The position numbers and the translations under genes were made by a program. 64,000 bases of DNA from Ancylobacter moscoviensis (lineage in GTDB: Bacteria > Pseudomonadota > Alphaproteobacteria > Rhizobiales > Xanthobacteraceae), in NCBI RefSeq assembly GCF_007559435.1, contig NZ_VMBP01000002.1:62001-126000 (forward strand). The letters are read 5' to 3'. Of the stretch, positions 8,505 through 16,717 are shown in pieces. Every line of letters starts with the position of its first letter. The stretch's first letter is position 1. Under the pieces are notes generated by a model. It was not told the DNA's origin. It did no database searches and saw only the letters and a list, made by a program, of their open reading frames with translations.

Positions 8505-8816
8505 GACTCCGGACCGAACGTGACCCCTCCCGCGCCCGGCCCGACACACTGATTCGTTACTTCGTGAATTAGGGGTAACAAAAACCGATTCCCGGGCACA
8601 AGCGGGGACACGAAATTTCTTCGAGTCTTCCCGCAAGAAGCTGGTCAGGAAGCGGAATTCATCAGCCTGATCATTGAAGTCGAATCTTAGAAAGTATGCC
8701 TAAGTGAGTCAGTCGACTCCGCTTTCGCGGTTTCGTCTGTCACACCGGACGATGCCGCGATCATTAACGAGCCCGGTAAACAAATCGTTTCCATCCGGCT
8801 GGAGAGTCGCGGATTC
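8505..8816. promoter_or_regulatory. ctrA upstream region with nine GANTC (CcrM) sites
   Basis: This part of the 523-bp gap between ctrA and the fliJ-like gene holds nine GANTC motifs, starting at 8505, 8551, 8587, 8623, 8682, 8706, 8714, 8804 and 8812. About one would be expected by chance at this GC content. The sites at 8682 and 8706 flank an inverted repeat CTTAG-N9-CTAAG. A single TTAA (8764-8767) is the only candidate CtrA half-site. In Caulobacter a GANTC in the ctrA promoter makes transcription depend on hemimethylation, so methylation control is a reasonable inference. Exact promoters cannot be assigned. Nothing gene-like was seen in the gap. Confidence 0.7.
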
Positions 8817-8975
8817 CCGGTTTCGGACTACCTGTTCCGACGAAAGGGTAAGGAAGCGGCAACATCTGTCGGCCAAGATGAGCCCTGCCGCCGCGTAAAG
8901 GCGGCTCGAACCGGCTCGCGTTTCCGCCTTCTCTGCGGTGATCGGGCCGGCCCGACGGAGCGGAGTACGCCGGTT

Positions 8976-9374
8976 ATGAAGTCGCTCGACACACTCATTC
9001 GCCTCAAGCGTTTCCAGGCGGAGGAAAAGCGCCGCCACTTCGTCCAGATCGAGACGATGATTGCGGATTTCGACCGCATGGCACGCGATCTCGACCGCGA
9101 GATCGAGGCCGAGGAACAGCGCTCCGGCATCACCGACACGCAGCATTTTGCCTATTCGACCTATGCCAGCGCCGCCGCGACCCGCCGCGACAATCTGCGC
9201 CGCTCGGCTGACGAGTTGAAAGGGCAGCTTGAAGAGGCGCGCCTCGCCTATGACAACGCGCTGGACGAGGTGAAGAAGGTCGAGGCGCTCGGTGAGCGCG
9301 AGCGTTCCGAAGCGCCGGTGGAAATGCCGCCGCGCAACGTGTCCGGACGCGCCCGCGCGGTGCTCGGGGCCTGA
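8976..9374 (+). CDS. fliJ: FliJ-like flagellar export protein
   Basis: A 132-residue, highly charged, almost fully helical protein beginning MKSLDTLIRLKRFQAEEKRR. The length, the paired coiled-coil helices (about residues 5-55 and 65-110) and the position divergent from ctrA match the FliJ-like protein found next to ctrA in many Hyphomicrobiales. FliJ is the soluble stalk of the flagellar type III export gate, working with the FliI ATPase at the cytoplasmic face. No other flagellar gene is in the window, so the name rests on sequence character and position. The divergent arrangement means it shares the GANTC-rich upstream region with ctrA. Confidence 0.75.
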   Translation: MKSLDTLIRLKRFQAEEKRRHFVQIETMIADFDRMARDLDREIEAEEQRSGITDTQHFAYSTYASAAATRRDNLRRSADELKGQLEEARLAYDNALDEVKKVEALGERERSEAPVEMPPRNVSGRARAVLGA

Positions 9375-9390
9375 AACCGCCCCCTCTCTC

Positions 9391-10020
9391 TCAGTCTATG
9401 ATCGGCACGTGCGGCGCGGCCTCGCGCGACAGCAGCCCGGACAGGCGGGGATCATCGGCGATTTCGATCGACCGGCCGATCGCCCGGAAGCCGGCTTTGA
9501 TGTAGAAGCCGAGTGCTGCTGGATGGTCATGGGTGCAGGTGTACACATGCACCCGCCGGGGCCTGCGGGCAAAGGCCAGGGCGAGCGCCCGGTTCATCAG
9601 GAAGCGCCCGGCGCCCGAGCCCACCAGTTCCGGCACCACACCGAAAAAAGCCAGTTCCACATCATTCGGCGTGCGGAAGTCGAGTTCCATCAGGCCGACA
9701 TCGGCGCCGTCGCGGCGCAGGGCATGTACCGCGACCTCGGGATCGGCGATCACACCGCGTAGCGCCGCCTCATCCATGCGCAGGCGGGAATACCACAGCC
9801 ATGGCTCCCCGATCCGCCGGAACAGGTCCCGATACCAGCCGGTGTCCGGCGCATCGACCCGTTCCAGCGTCAGCCCGCTGTCCGGAGGCTCGCGCAGAGC
9901 CGAAGGTTGCGCGGTGATTTCCAGATGGGTGACGATGGTCGCGATCTTGCCGGGCGGCAGCGGCGTATAGCCGTCGAGGTTCAGTGTCGGCGGGAATGAG
10001 GCGTCGGTCGTATCGGTCAT
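9391..10020 (-). CDS. GNAT family N-acetyltransferase
   Basis: A 209-residue predicted acetyl-CoA-dependent acetyltransferase. The GNAT core lies in the C-terminal two thirds: the acceptor strand VGLMELDFR, then the acetyl-CoA-binding segment [19 protein letters not shown] (about residues 128-146), then [21 protein letters not shown], a typical motif B with the Tyr that contacts CoA. The substrate cannot be read from sequence. The ATG at 10020 starts MTDTTD; longer readings add an Arg-rich leader with no similarity. It converges on fliJ, with 16 bp between the stops. Confidence 0.82.
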   Translation of the reverse strand: MTDTTDASFPPTLNLDGYTPLPPGKIATIVTHLEITAQPSALREPPDSGLTLERVDAPDTGWYRDLFRRIGEPWLWYSRLRMDEAALRGVIADPEVAVHALRRDGADVGLMELDFRTPNDVELAFFGVVPELVGSGAGRFLMNRALALAFARRPRRVHVYTCTHDHPAALGFYIKAGFRAIGRSIEIADDPRLSGLLSREAAPHVPIID

Positions 10021-10212
10021 CGGTATGGCGGTGCGGCTGTCAGTGTCGGAGCCATCCGCTTCTACAGATACTCGTGGCCTCTGCCTATGGTGGCTTCGGG
10101 TCGTCCGTACCGCATGTTTTCTCGATCTGGAGCGGTTCCAGGGGTTCACAGCGATGGATTTTCAGATATCTTACGGACAATTCCATTTAGTACATCTAAT
10201 GAGAGTGAATTT

Positions 10213-11313
10213 ATGACCGTCGCCGTCACGATCGATCAGGTCGGCAAGAATTTCGGCAGCGGGGCGCCCGCGCTCTCCAACGTGTCGCTCGAGGTGAAGC
10301 CGAGCGAGCTGGTGGCGCTGCTGGGGCCGTCCGGTTCGGGAAAGACCACGCTGCTGCGCATCGTCGCCGGCCTGGAGCAGCCGAGCCATGGTCGCGTGCT
10401 GTTCGACGGGCAGGACGCTCTCTCGGTGCCGGTGCGGCGGCGGGGCATCGGCTTCGTGTTCCAGAACTACGCCCTGTTCCGCCACATGACGGTGGCCGAG
10501 AACGTCGCTTTCGGCCTGCGCTCGCGCCCGCGCGCCGAGCGCCCCTCCGAGGCGGAGATCAGCAAGCGGGTGGCCGACCTGCTGGCCCTCGTGCAGCTCG
10601 AGGCGTTCGGCGGACGTTTCCCGGCCCAGCTTTCCGGCGGCCAGCGCCAGCGCGTGGCGCTGGCCCGCGCCCTCGCCATCGAGCCGAAGGTGCTTCTTCT
10701 TGACGAGCCGTTCGGGGCGCTGGATGCGCTGGTGCGCAAGGAGTTGCGAAAATGGTTGCGCGAGCTGCACGACCGCACCGGCCACACGACCCTGTTCGTG
10801 ACGCATGACCAGGAAGAGGCGCTGGAACTGGCCGACCGCGTGGTGGTCATGGGTCGGGGCAAGATCGAGCAGGTCGGCTCGCCGGACGATGTCTATGACC
10901 GCCCGGAAACCGCCGCCGTGTTCGGCTTCATGGGCGAGTCGAGCCGTATCGAGGTGGAGGTGAAGGACGGCGTCGCCATTGCCGGCAGCACCGCCATCGC
11001 CGCCGCCACCCAGCCGGTGCCGGACGGGCCGGCGCTGCTTTATGTACGCCCGCACGACGTCTCGCTCGGACTTCCCGGCACGCCGGGCCTCCGGGGTGCG
11101 GTGCGGGCCTTCCGCCGCCATGGCGCCATCCGCCGGGTTGAGGTGGAAGTCGGCAGCGCGCTGTTCGAAGCGGATATCGCGCCGACCGTGCGCGTGCCGG
11201 TCGGCGAGGCGGTGGCGGTGCGGCTGGACCGCGCCCGCCTGTTTCCGCCGACGGGACCCGGGGTCGACTGCCGTCCGCCGCCGCCCCAGCAGCCGGGCGA
11301 CTACGCGATCTGA
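10213..11313 (+). CDS. cysA: Sulfate/thiosulfate ABC transporter ATP-binding protein CysA (orphan)
   Basis: A 366-residue ABC ATPase that would power sulfate/thiosulfate import at the inner membrane. Walker A GPSGSGKT is at residues 38-45, signature LSGGQ at 140-144, Walker [12 protein letters not shown] near 161-171, and the switch His in VTHDQEEAL. The C-terminal ~120 residues form the TOBE-like regulatory part, with the [12 protein letters not shown] motif typical of CysA. The expected partners (binding protein, CysT/CysU, CysW) are not adjacent, so it must work with a permease encoded elsewhere. The ATG at 10213 follows an unusually AT-rich 70-bp leader. Other MOI-type importers (spermidine, molybdate) are less likely by sequence. 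Confidence 0.85.
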   Translation: MTVAVTIDQVGKNFGSGAPALSNVSLEVKPSELVALLGPSGSGKTTLLRIVAGLEQPSHGRVLFDGQDALSVPVRRRGIGFVFQNYALFRHMTVAENVAFGLRSRPRAERPSEAEISKRVADLLALVQLEAFGGRFPAQLSGGQRQRVALARALAIEPKVLLLDEPFGALDALVRKELRKWLRELHDRTGHTTLFVTHDQEEALELADRVVVMGRGKIEQVGSPDDVYDRPETAAVFGFMGESSRIEVEVKDGVAIAGSTAIAAATQPVPDGPALLYVRPHDVSLGLPGTPGLRGAVRAFRRHGAIRRVEVEVGSALFEADIAPTVRVPVGEAVAVRLDRARLFPPTGPGVDCRPPPPQQPGDYAI

Positions 11314-11319
11314 CGGGCC

Positions 11320-11342
11320 GACCCGCTCACTGGAAGCGGGTC
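11320..11342. terminator. Shared hairpin between convergent cysA and tpm
   Basis: A perfect 8-bp stem, GACCCGCT/AGCGGGTC, with loop CACTGGA sits between the cysA stop (11313) and the tpm stop (11341). It is well placed to end transcription from both sides, but neither strand has a clear U-run. Confidence 0.45.
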
Positions 11343-11979
11343 AGCGAGGCTCCAGCCGCCACACATCCTCATGTACCGGCCGATGGCCTTTGAGGCCATC
11401 CTTCGGCTCGTGCTTCTCCAGCAGGGTGACGTGGTAGGACGGGCCGTAGAGGCGTCGCACCTCCGCTTCCGGTACCGCGAAGGGCGGGCCGGCCAGAAGC
11501 GACTGATCATAGTCGAAGGCGATCAGCAATTGCCGCGCGGTGTGCGTCAGATGGACGAGATGCGTCGCGTAGCGCTCGCGCATGGGTCCCGGCAGGGCGA
11601 CCAACGCGGCGCGGTCATAGACCGCGTCGACGGCACCCAGCGCATGACGATCGACATCGAAGATATTGCCGACGAAGACGGTGAGGGGGCCGGCCTCGAA
11701 GCGCTCCAGCGGGCCGGCATCGGAAATCTCCGGCGTGACGCCGAGTTCGGCGAACAGCTGCTCGACCGCCAGCCGGCTCAGTTCGGCGCCGGCGACCCGA
11801 TGGCCCTGCGACAGCAACCAGCCGATATCGAGGCTCTTCCCGCACAGGGGAAGGAAAAGGCGCGCGCCGGGCGCGAGGCCGAGGGCGGGCAGGTGGCGCT
11901 GGAGCAGCGGATTGGGCGCGGAAGCATGAAAGGCGATCTCGCCGCGCTGCCATTTGTCGTGCCAGAAGCTGTCGTCCAT
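11341..11979 (-). CDS. tpm: Thiopurine S-methyltransferase family protein
   Basis: A 212-residue SAM-dependent methyltransferase of the TPMT family. In bacteria these cytosolic enzymes methylate thiopurines and, in some species, selenium or tellurium oxyanions. Family landmarks are the opening FWHDKWQRGEIAFH, the SAM-binding motif LFLPLCGKSLDIGWLL (about 42-57), GAELSRLAVEQLF, and DAVYDRAALVALP, where the DRAALVALP motif is diagnostic. The ATG at 11979 has AAGGTG upstream; a longer form to 12015 is less likely. It converges with cysA. Methylation of S/Se compounds near a sulfate transporter gene is suggestive but not proof of a joint role. Confidence 0.88.
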   Translation of the reverse strand: MDDSFWHDKWQRGEIAFHASAPNPLLQRHLPALGLAPGARLFLPLCGKSLDIGWLLSQGHRVAGAELSRLAVEQLFAELGVTPEISDAGPLERFEAGPLTVFVGNIFDVDRHALGAVDAVYDRAALVALPGPMRERYATHLVHLTHTARQLLIAFDYDQSLLAGPPFAVPEAEVRRLYGPSYHVTLLEKHEPKDGLKGHRPVHEDVWRLEPR

Positions 11980-12050
11980 CGTCGCGCACCTTGCTGTCTG
12001 CGGGTGCGTCATCATAGCGCCGGCGCTTCGCCTTCCTAGAGCGAAACCGG

Positions 12051-13067
12051 CTAGCGGGCCGTCCGCCGGATGAAACTGCCGAAGGCGCGCGGACCGTCGG
12101 CGACCTCGATGTCGGCGACGACCTTCAGCGTCGTCGCGTCGATCACGCTCAGCGTGTTCGCCTCCCAGTTGGCGACCTGTACGAAGGCGCCGTCGCCGCT
12201 GGTCGCGATGCCCTCGGGATAGTCGCCGACCGGGATGGTGGCGACCTTCTCCAGCGTGGCGACGTCGAACACGGTGACGGTGGAATCGTACTGGTCGGTG
12301 ACGAAGGCATGGCCGCGGGCGAGCGCCACGGCATAGGGGCGCTCGCCGACCTTTACCGTGCCGACCACGCGGCGCGTGGCGATGTCGATGACCGTCACGT
12401 CGTTCGAGCCGACATTGGCGGTGTAGGCGCGCCGGCCTTCGGCATCGATGGTGATGCCGAAGGGGCGGGTGCCGACCTTGAGGGAGGTGGCGCGGGTGAG
12501 GCTCGTCGTGTCGATGAAGCTCATCGCGTCGGAGTCCCGGTCGGCGGAGAGCAGAAGCGCGCCGTCCGGCGTCACCGCGAGGCCGGAGGGAGAGTCGCCC
12601 ACCTTCACCTCGCCGGCGATCCGCCCGGTAGCGGCCTCCACGGCGACGATGCGGTGCTGATACCAGTCGGCGACATAGGCCGGGCTGCCGGAGGGATGCA
12701 CGGCGACGCCAAGCGGGCCGCCGCCGACATCCACGCGATGCTCCACCCGGCGGCTCGCGGCGTCGATGATGCTCAGCGCCTTGCCGTCGGGCGAGGTGAC
12801 GAAGGCCCGCGCGCCATCCGGCGTCACCGCGATGCCGGCCGGCTTGCCGGGGATCGGCAGGGTGGCGACCACCTTGCGCGTGTCGAGATCGACGATGGAA
12901 AGCATCTCCGCCGGCTGCGAGGTGACGAAGGCCTCGTCAGCTTCGACGGGAATGGGGGAAAGAAGCAGCGCCGCGAACGCCCCCGCGACCGGCGCGGATG
13001 CCCGCAGACGCGCGATGACCGGGGCGGGCCCGGTCATCTGCTTCCTGCTCATAGCCGATGCGGGCAT
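12051..13067 (-). CDS. Periplasmic YVTN-type beta-propeller protein
   Basis: A 338-residue secreted protein made of about seven repeats of roughly 40 residues. Each follows the pattern VTPDGARAFVTS...LSIIDAASRRVEHRV..G..P.GVAV, the YVTN/cytochrome-D1-like propeller signature. The first ~43 residues form a long signal region ending near VEADEAF. No catalytic residues or heme motif (CxxCH) are present, so it is probably a binding or scaffold protein. It starts 6 bp after the stop of the SRPBCC gene, so the two are almost certainly co-transcribed. Similar pairs occur near alcohol/methanol oxidation genes in other bacteria, which suggests but does not show a role in periplasmic oxidation. Confidence 0.8.
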   Translation of the reverse strand: MPASAMSRKQMTGPAPVIARLRASAPVAGAFAALLLSPIPVEADEAFVTSQPAEMLSIVDLDTRKVVATLPIPGKPAGIAVTPDGARAFVTSPDGKALSIIDAASRRVEHRVDVGGGPLGVAVHPSGSPAYVADWYQHRIVAVEAATGRIAGEVKVGDSPSGLAVTPDGALLLSADRDSDAMSFIDTTSLTRATSLKVGTRPFGITIDAEGRRAYTANVGSNDVTVIDIATRRVVGTVKVGERPYAVALARGHAFVTDQYDSTVTVFDVATLEKVATIPVGDYPEGIATSGDGAFVQVANWEANTLSVIDATTLKVVADIEVADGPRAFGSFIRRTAR

Positions 13068-13073
13068 GAGTGG

Positions 13074-13619
13074 TCAGTTGCTGGCTTCGATCTGCTTCTT
13101 CAGGTTTTCAAGCCCGGCCTTGTAGAGCCCGGTCACCGCGTTGACGGCGGCCTCGTCGTTCAGTTCCGGCGGCGGGTCGTTGTTGGGGTAGCCGCGATAG
13201 AACGCGCCGCGCCATTCGACCTCGGACTTCTTGCCGCCATCGGCCGGCGTCACGACCAGCCAGGACGAATAGTTGGTCACCGGCAGCACCTTCACGTCGA
13301 CCTTCTCGATCCGGTACATGAGGGTCATCTTTTCCGGCTCGATCTTGGCGACCTCTTCCTCGACCGTCGCGCCGTTCTTCAGCGTGAGGATGCGCTTGGC
13401 GCCGGGCGCGTTGCCGCCGGTGCCCTCGGTCTTGGCGACGACGGGAATCCAGCCGCCGTCCTGGAAGTTGGAAAGGACGGTCCACACCTTCTCCGGCGGG
13501 GCGTTGATCTCGATCTTCTCGGAGACCTTCTGGCGGGTCGGGCCATGGGCGGAGGCCGTGCCGAGGGTGGCCAGCATCGAGGTGGCGGCCAGCGCCGCGG
13601 CGAACAGTTGGATCTTCAT
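13074..13619 (-). CDS. Periplasmic SRPBCC-fold protein, MxaD-like
   Basis: A 181-residue protein with a cleavable signal peptide (MKIQLFAAALAATSMLATLG, cleavage near AHG at about 25-27). A START/polyketide-cyclase-type SRPBCC domain follows: the opening SEKIEINAPPEKVWTVLSNF is the classic first strand and helix, and the C-terminal long helix is LYKAGLENLKKQIE. A secreted SRPBCC protein of this size resembles MxaD, which helps methanol dehydrogenase pass electrons to cytochrome cL, but no mxa or xox gene is present here. The ATG at 13619 is preferred; one at 13628 (METMK) is in frame three codons earlier. It is the upstream gene of a two-gene operon with the beta-propeller protein. Confidence 0.75.
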   Translation of the reverse strand: MKIQLFAAALAATSMLATLGTASAHGPTRQKVSEKIEINAPPEKVWTVLSNFQDGGWIPVVAKTEGTGGNAPGAKRILTLKNGATVEEEVAKIEPEKMTLMYRIEKVDVKVLPVTNYSSWLVVTPADGGKKSEVEWRGAFYRGYPNNDPPPELNDEAAVNAVTGLYKAGLENLKKQIEASN

Positions 13620-13733
13620 CGTTTCCATCCCGGAACAGGGTTCGTTGCGGGCTTTTCGTGCCCGTTGGCGGCCAGTCTAGGGACAGAATCGGCGTTCGTG
13701 AACTCTCTCCGGCGTGAAAAAGTTCCTGATCTT

Positions 13734-13777
13734 ATTCTTTGAGATTCTTAAGAAAATTCTTTGAGAACCTTAAGAAA
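13734..13777. repeat. 22-bp tandem duplication across the recQ stop codon
   Basis: Two adjacent 22-bp units (13734-13755 and 13756-13777) match at 20 of 22 positions; both contain ATTCTTTGAGA and CTTAAGAAA. The right unit encodes the last residues of RecQ; the left unit supplies the stop and 3' sequence. Because 22 is not a multiple of three, the duplication shifts frame between units. Confidence 0.8.
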
Positions 13778-15586
13778 GGCGGCGCCGAAGGAATCCAGCT
13801 TGGCCGCGCCTACACCCTTGATGCCGGCAAGCTCGGAGCGGGTGCGCGGGTGCTCCACCGCCATTTCCTCCAGCGTGCGGTCGGCGAAAATCACATAGGC
13901 CGGCACGCCGCGCTCGGCGGCCAGTTCGCGGCGCAGCGCCTTGAGCTTGCCGAGCAGCGCCGCCTCGGCCGGCGCCAGCTCCGGTCCACCTTCCCCGCGC
14001 GCGAAGCGCTCCCGCCGCCGCTTGGCGGGCGCCGCGAGGGTGAAGGCGCGGGTGCCGTCGAGCACGGCGAGGCCGGTCTCGGCGAGGGTGAGGGCGCCGA
14101 AGCGGGTGGGGTCGGCATGCAGAGCGCCGGTCGCCACGAGCTGGCGCAGCAGCGCGCGCCATTCGGTCGCCGGCTTGTCGGCGCCAGCGCCGAAATCGGC
14201 CAGCCGGTCATGGCCGCGCGCGCAGATCTGGTCGTTGCGCTGACCGGTGACGACGCTCGCAATATAGGCCGCGCCGTAGCGCTCGCCGGTGGCGCGCACG
14301 AGCCGCAGCACGAGTTGGGCGTCCCGGCTGGCATCCACCACCTTGGGCGGGTCGCGGCAGACGTCGCAGGTGCCGCAGGCCTTCGCCCGCTCGCCGAAAT
14401 AGCCGAGCAGAACGGCGCGCCGGCAGGTCACCGCCTCGCAGAAGCCGACCATGGCGTCGAGCCGGCGGGCCTCCACCATCTTGCGTTCGGGCGGGGAGGG
14501 CTCCTCGTCGAGGAAGCGGCGCCGGGTGGCGATGTCGCCCGCCGAATAAAGCAGCAGCGCCTCGGCGGGCTGGCCGTCGCGGCCGGCGCGGCCGATCTCC
14601 TGATAATAGGCTTCCAGCGTGCCGGGCGCGTCCGCGTGCAGCACGTAGCGCACGTCGGACTTGTCGATGCCCATGCCGAAGGCGACCGTCGCCACCATCA
14701 CGACGCCGTCCTCGGCGAGGAAGACCTCCTGATTGGCGGCGCGCGCCTCCGGGCTCATGCCGGCATGGTAGGGCAGGGCACGGATGCCGGCGCCGGCCAG
14801 ACGCTCGGCCGTCTCGTCCACCTTCTTGCGCGAGATGCGGTAGACGATGCCGGAGACGCCGTCGCGCGCCCGCACATAGCTTTCGATCTGCCGCGCAGGA
14901 TCCTTCTTCGGCTCGATGCCGATGAAGATGTTCGGCCGGTCGAAGCCGGAGACGAAGACCCGCGCCTGCCCGCCGAACAGCCGCTCGACGATGTCGTCGC
15001 GCGTCGCCCGGTCGGCGGTGGCGGTCAGCGCGACGAGCGGCAGGCCGGGGAAGATCTCGCGCAGCCGGCCGAGCCCGAGATATTCGTTGCGGAAGGAATG
15101 GCCCCATTGCGAGATGCAGTGCGCCTCGTCCACCGCGACGAGGCCAAGCGGCAGGCGCGACAGCGCCGCCAGCATGCGCTCGGTCAGCAGCCGCTCGGGG
15201 GCGAGATAGAGCAGGCGGATCTCGCCTGCCGCGACCCGACGCCAGATGGCGACGTTCTCCTCGCGGGATTTTCCCGAGTGGATGGCCTCTGCCGCAACAC
15301 CCTGCAGCTTCAGCGCGTTCACTTGGTCGTCCATCAGCGCGATGAGCGGCGAGACGACGATGGAGAGGCCGCCCAGCACCAGGGCGGGAAGCTGGTAGCA
15401 CAGCGACTTGCCGGCTCCGGTCGGCATCACCGCGAGGGTCGGCACCCCGGCGAGGACGGAATCCACCACGTCCTGCTGGCCGGGGCGGAAGCGATCGAAG
15501 CCGAACACTTCGGCGAGCCGCGCGCGCTTGGCTTCCTCGACGTCGGGCGGCAGGATGCCGTGCGATGAGGTGAGCGGGATGTTCAT
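13748..15586 (-). CDS. recQ: ATP-dependent DNA helicase RecQ
   Basis: A 612-residue superfamily-2 3'-5' DNA helicase for recombination and replication-fork repair. The helicase core has motif 0 FRPGQQDVVDSVL, Walker A MPTGAGKS, the DEAH box VDEAHCISQWGHSFR (about residue 140), and motif VI QEIGRAGRDGQPA. A zinc-binding part with the cysteines of ACGTCDVC and an RQC winged helix follow. The C-terminal ~80 residues form an HRDC domain (LFGKL..LRRELAAERGVPAYVIF). The length is typical. The ATG at 15586 is used; an upstream TTG at 15628 would add 14 residues with no similarity. The stop lies inside a 22-bp tandem repeat. Confidence 0.95.
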   Translation of the reverse strand: MNIPLTSSHGILPPDVEEAKRARLAEVFGFDRFRPGQQDVVDSVLAGVPTLAVMPTGAGKSLCYQLPALVLGGLSIVVSPLIALMDDQVNALKLQGVAAEAIHSGKSREENVAIWRRVAAGEIRLLYLAPERLLTERMLAALSRLPLGLVAVDEAHCISQWGHSFRNEYLGLGRLREIFPGLPLVALTATADRATRDDIVERLFGGQARVFVSGFDRPNIFIGIEPKKDPARQIESYVRARDGVSGIVYRISRKKVDETAERLAGAGIRALPYHAGMSPEARAANQEVFLAEDGVVMVATVAFGMGIDKSDVRYVLHADAPGTLEAYYQEIGRAGRDGQPAEALLLYSAGDIATRRRFLDEEPSPPERKMVEARRLDAMVGFCEAVTCRRAVLLGYFGERAKACGTCDVCRDPPKVVDASRDAQLVLRLVRATGERYGAAYIASVVTGQRNDQICARGHDRLADFGAGADKPATEWRALLRQLVATGALHADPTRFGALTLAETGLAVLDGTRAFTLAAPAKRRRERFARGEGGPELAPAEAALLGKLKALRRELAAERGVPAYVIFADRTLEEMAVEHPRTRSELAGIKGVGAAKLDSFGAAFLKVLKEFS

Positions 15587-15712
15587 GCGGCGGGCGTCGT
15601 CCGGTTCATGGCGCGGGAAGCCGCGCAAAGGGTCTTGATGGCGGGCGCATGGGCGGAAATGGTGGTCCCGCGCATCCGCCGGATTCGCGAGCTTTCCTGA
15701 GAATCACTTCCG

Positions 15713-16690
15713 ATGGCGCTCGAACTCACCCTTGGTTTAACGCTGGCGGCGCTGCTGTGCGAGGCTGCGTTCGGCTATCCGAACATTCTCGTGCGTTTCC
15801 TCGGTCATCCCGTGATGTGGATCGGGCGGCTGATCGGCGTGCTGGACGGCACGATCAACCGCGATGGCGACCCGCCCGGCTGGCGGCGTGCCGCCGGGAT
15901 CGCGGCGCTGGTGGTCATCATCGTGGCGAGCGGGGCGGCGGCGGGCTTCGCCCAGAAAATGCTTCTCTCGGTTCCGTTCGGCTTCCTCGGCGTCGCCCTG
16001 CTCGGCTCGACCCTGTTCGCCCAGCGCAGTCTCCACGATTTCGTGGGGCGCGTGGCCGACGGGCTCGACGAGGGGCTGGAGGCCGGGCGGAAGGCGGTCT
16101 CGCATATCGTCGGGCGTGATCCGGAAAGGCTGGACGAGGCCGGCGTGTCGCGCGCGGCTATCGAGAGCCTCGCCGAGAATTTTTCCGACGGCATCGTCGC
16201 ACCTGCGCTGTGGATGGTGATCGGGGGCCTTCCGGGCGGGGCGATCTACAAGGCGGTCAACACGGCCGACAGCATGATCGGGCACCGCGACGCGCGGCAC
16301 GGCGATTTCGGCTGGGCCTCGGCGCGGTTCGACGACCTGATCAACCTGCCGGCCTCGCGCCTTGCCGGCCTGCTGATCGTGGCGGGCGCGGTGTTCGTGC
16401 GTGGGGCCTCGCCGCGCGGGGCCTGGCGGGCGATGCTGCGAGACGCGAGGAAGCACCGCTCGCCCAATGCCGGGTGGCCGGAGGCGGCGCTTGCCGGCGC
16501 GCTGGGCATCGGGCTTGCCGGGCCGCGCTACTATGGCGGTGCGCTCTCGGTGGACGGCGTGATGGGAGAGGGCGGCCGGCGCGCGTGCACGGCCGACGAC
16601 ATCCGCCGCGCGCTGAGGCTGTATCGCGCGGCCGACGCGGTGATGATCGGGCTGGTGGCGGCGCTGGCGCTGGTGGCCTGGAACTGGTGA
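15713..16690 (+). CDS. cobD: Adenosylcobinamide-phosphate synthase CobD/CbiB
   Basis: A 325-residue inner-membrane protein that attaches aminopropanol phosphate to adenosylcobyric acid in late cobalamin synthesis. Several hydrophobic segments are visible (about residues 5-25, 60-80, 85-105, 205-225, 300-325). Family motifs are HPVMWIGRLIG, ESLAENFSDGIVAPALW and AVNTADSMIGHRDARHGDFGW. It is the leftmost cobalamin gene, converging on cobQ with 27 bp between the stops. It is not covered by either riboswitch operon and must have its own promoter upstream of 15713. A CobC-type decarboxylase, often adjacent, is absent here. Confidence 0.95.
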   Translation: MALELTLGLTLAALLCEAAFGYPNILVRFLGHPVMWIGRLIGVLDGTINRDGDPPGWRRAAGIAALVVIIVASGAAAGFAQKMLLSVPFGFLGVALLGSTLFAQRSLHDFVGRVADGLDEGLEAGRKAVSHIVGRDPERLDEAGVSRAAIESLAENFSDGIVAPALWMVIGGLPGGAIYKAVNTADSMIGHRDARHGDFGWASARFDDLINLPASRLAGLLIVAGAVFVRGASPRGAWRAMLRDARKHRSPNAGWPEAALAGALGIGLAGPRYYGGALSVDGVMGEGGRRACTADDIRRALRLYRAADAVMIGLVAALALVAWNW

Positions 16691-16717
16691 GGCCGATTCC
16701 GGCCGGCGGGTGCGGGG

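Noticed and set aside
8557..8572. Possible CtrA box in the ctrA upstream region (TTAC and TTAG)
   Set aside because: The spacing is eight and both halves deviate from TTAA-N7-TTAA, so it was not called as a site.
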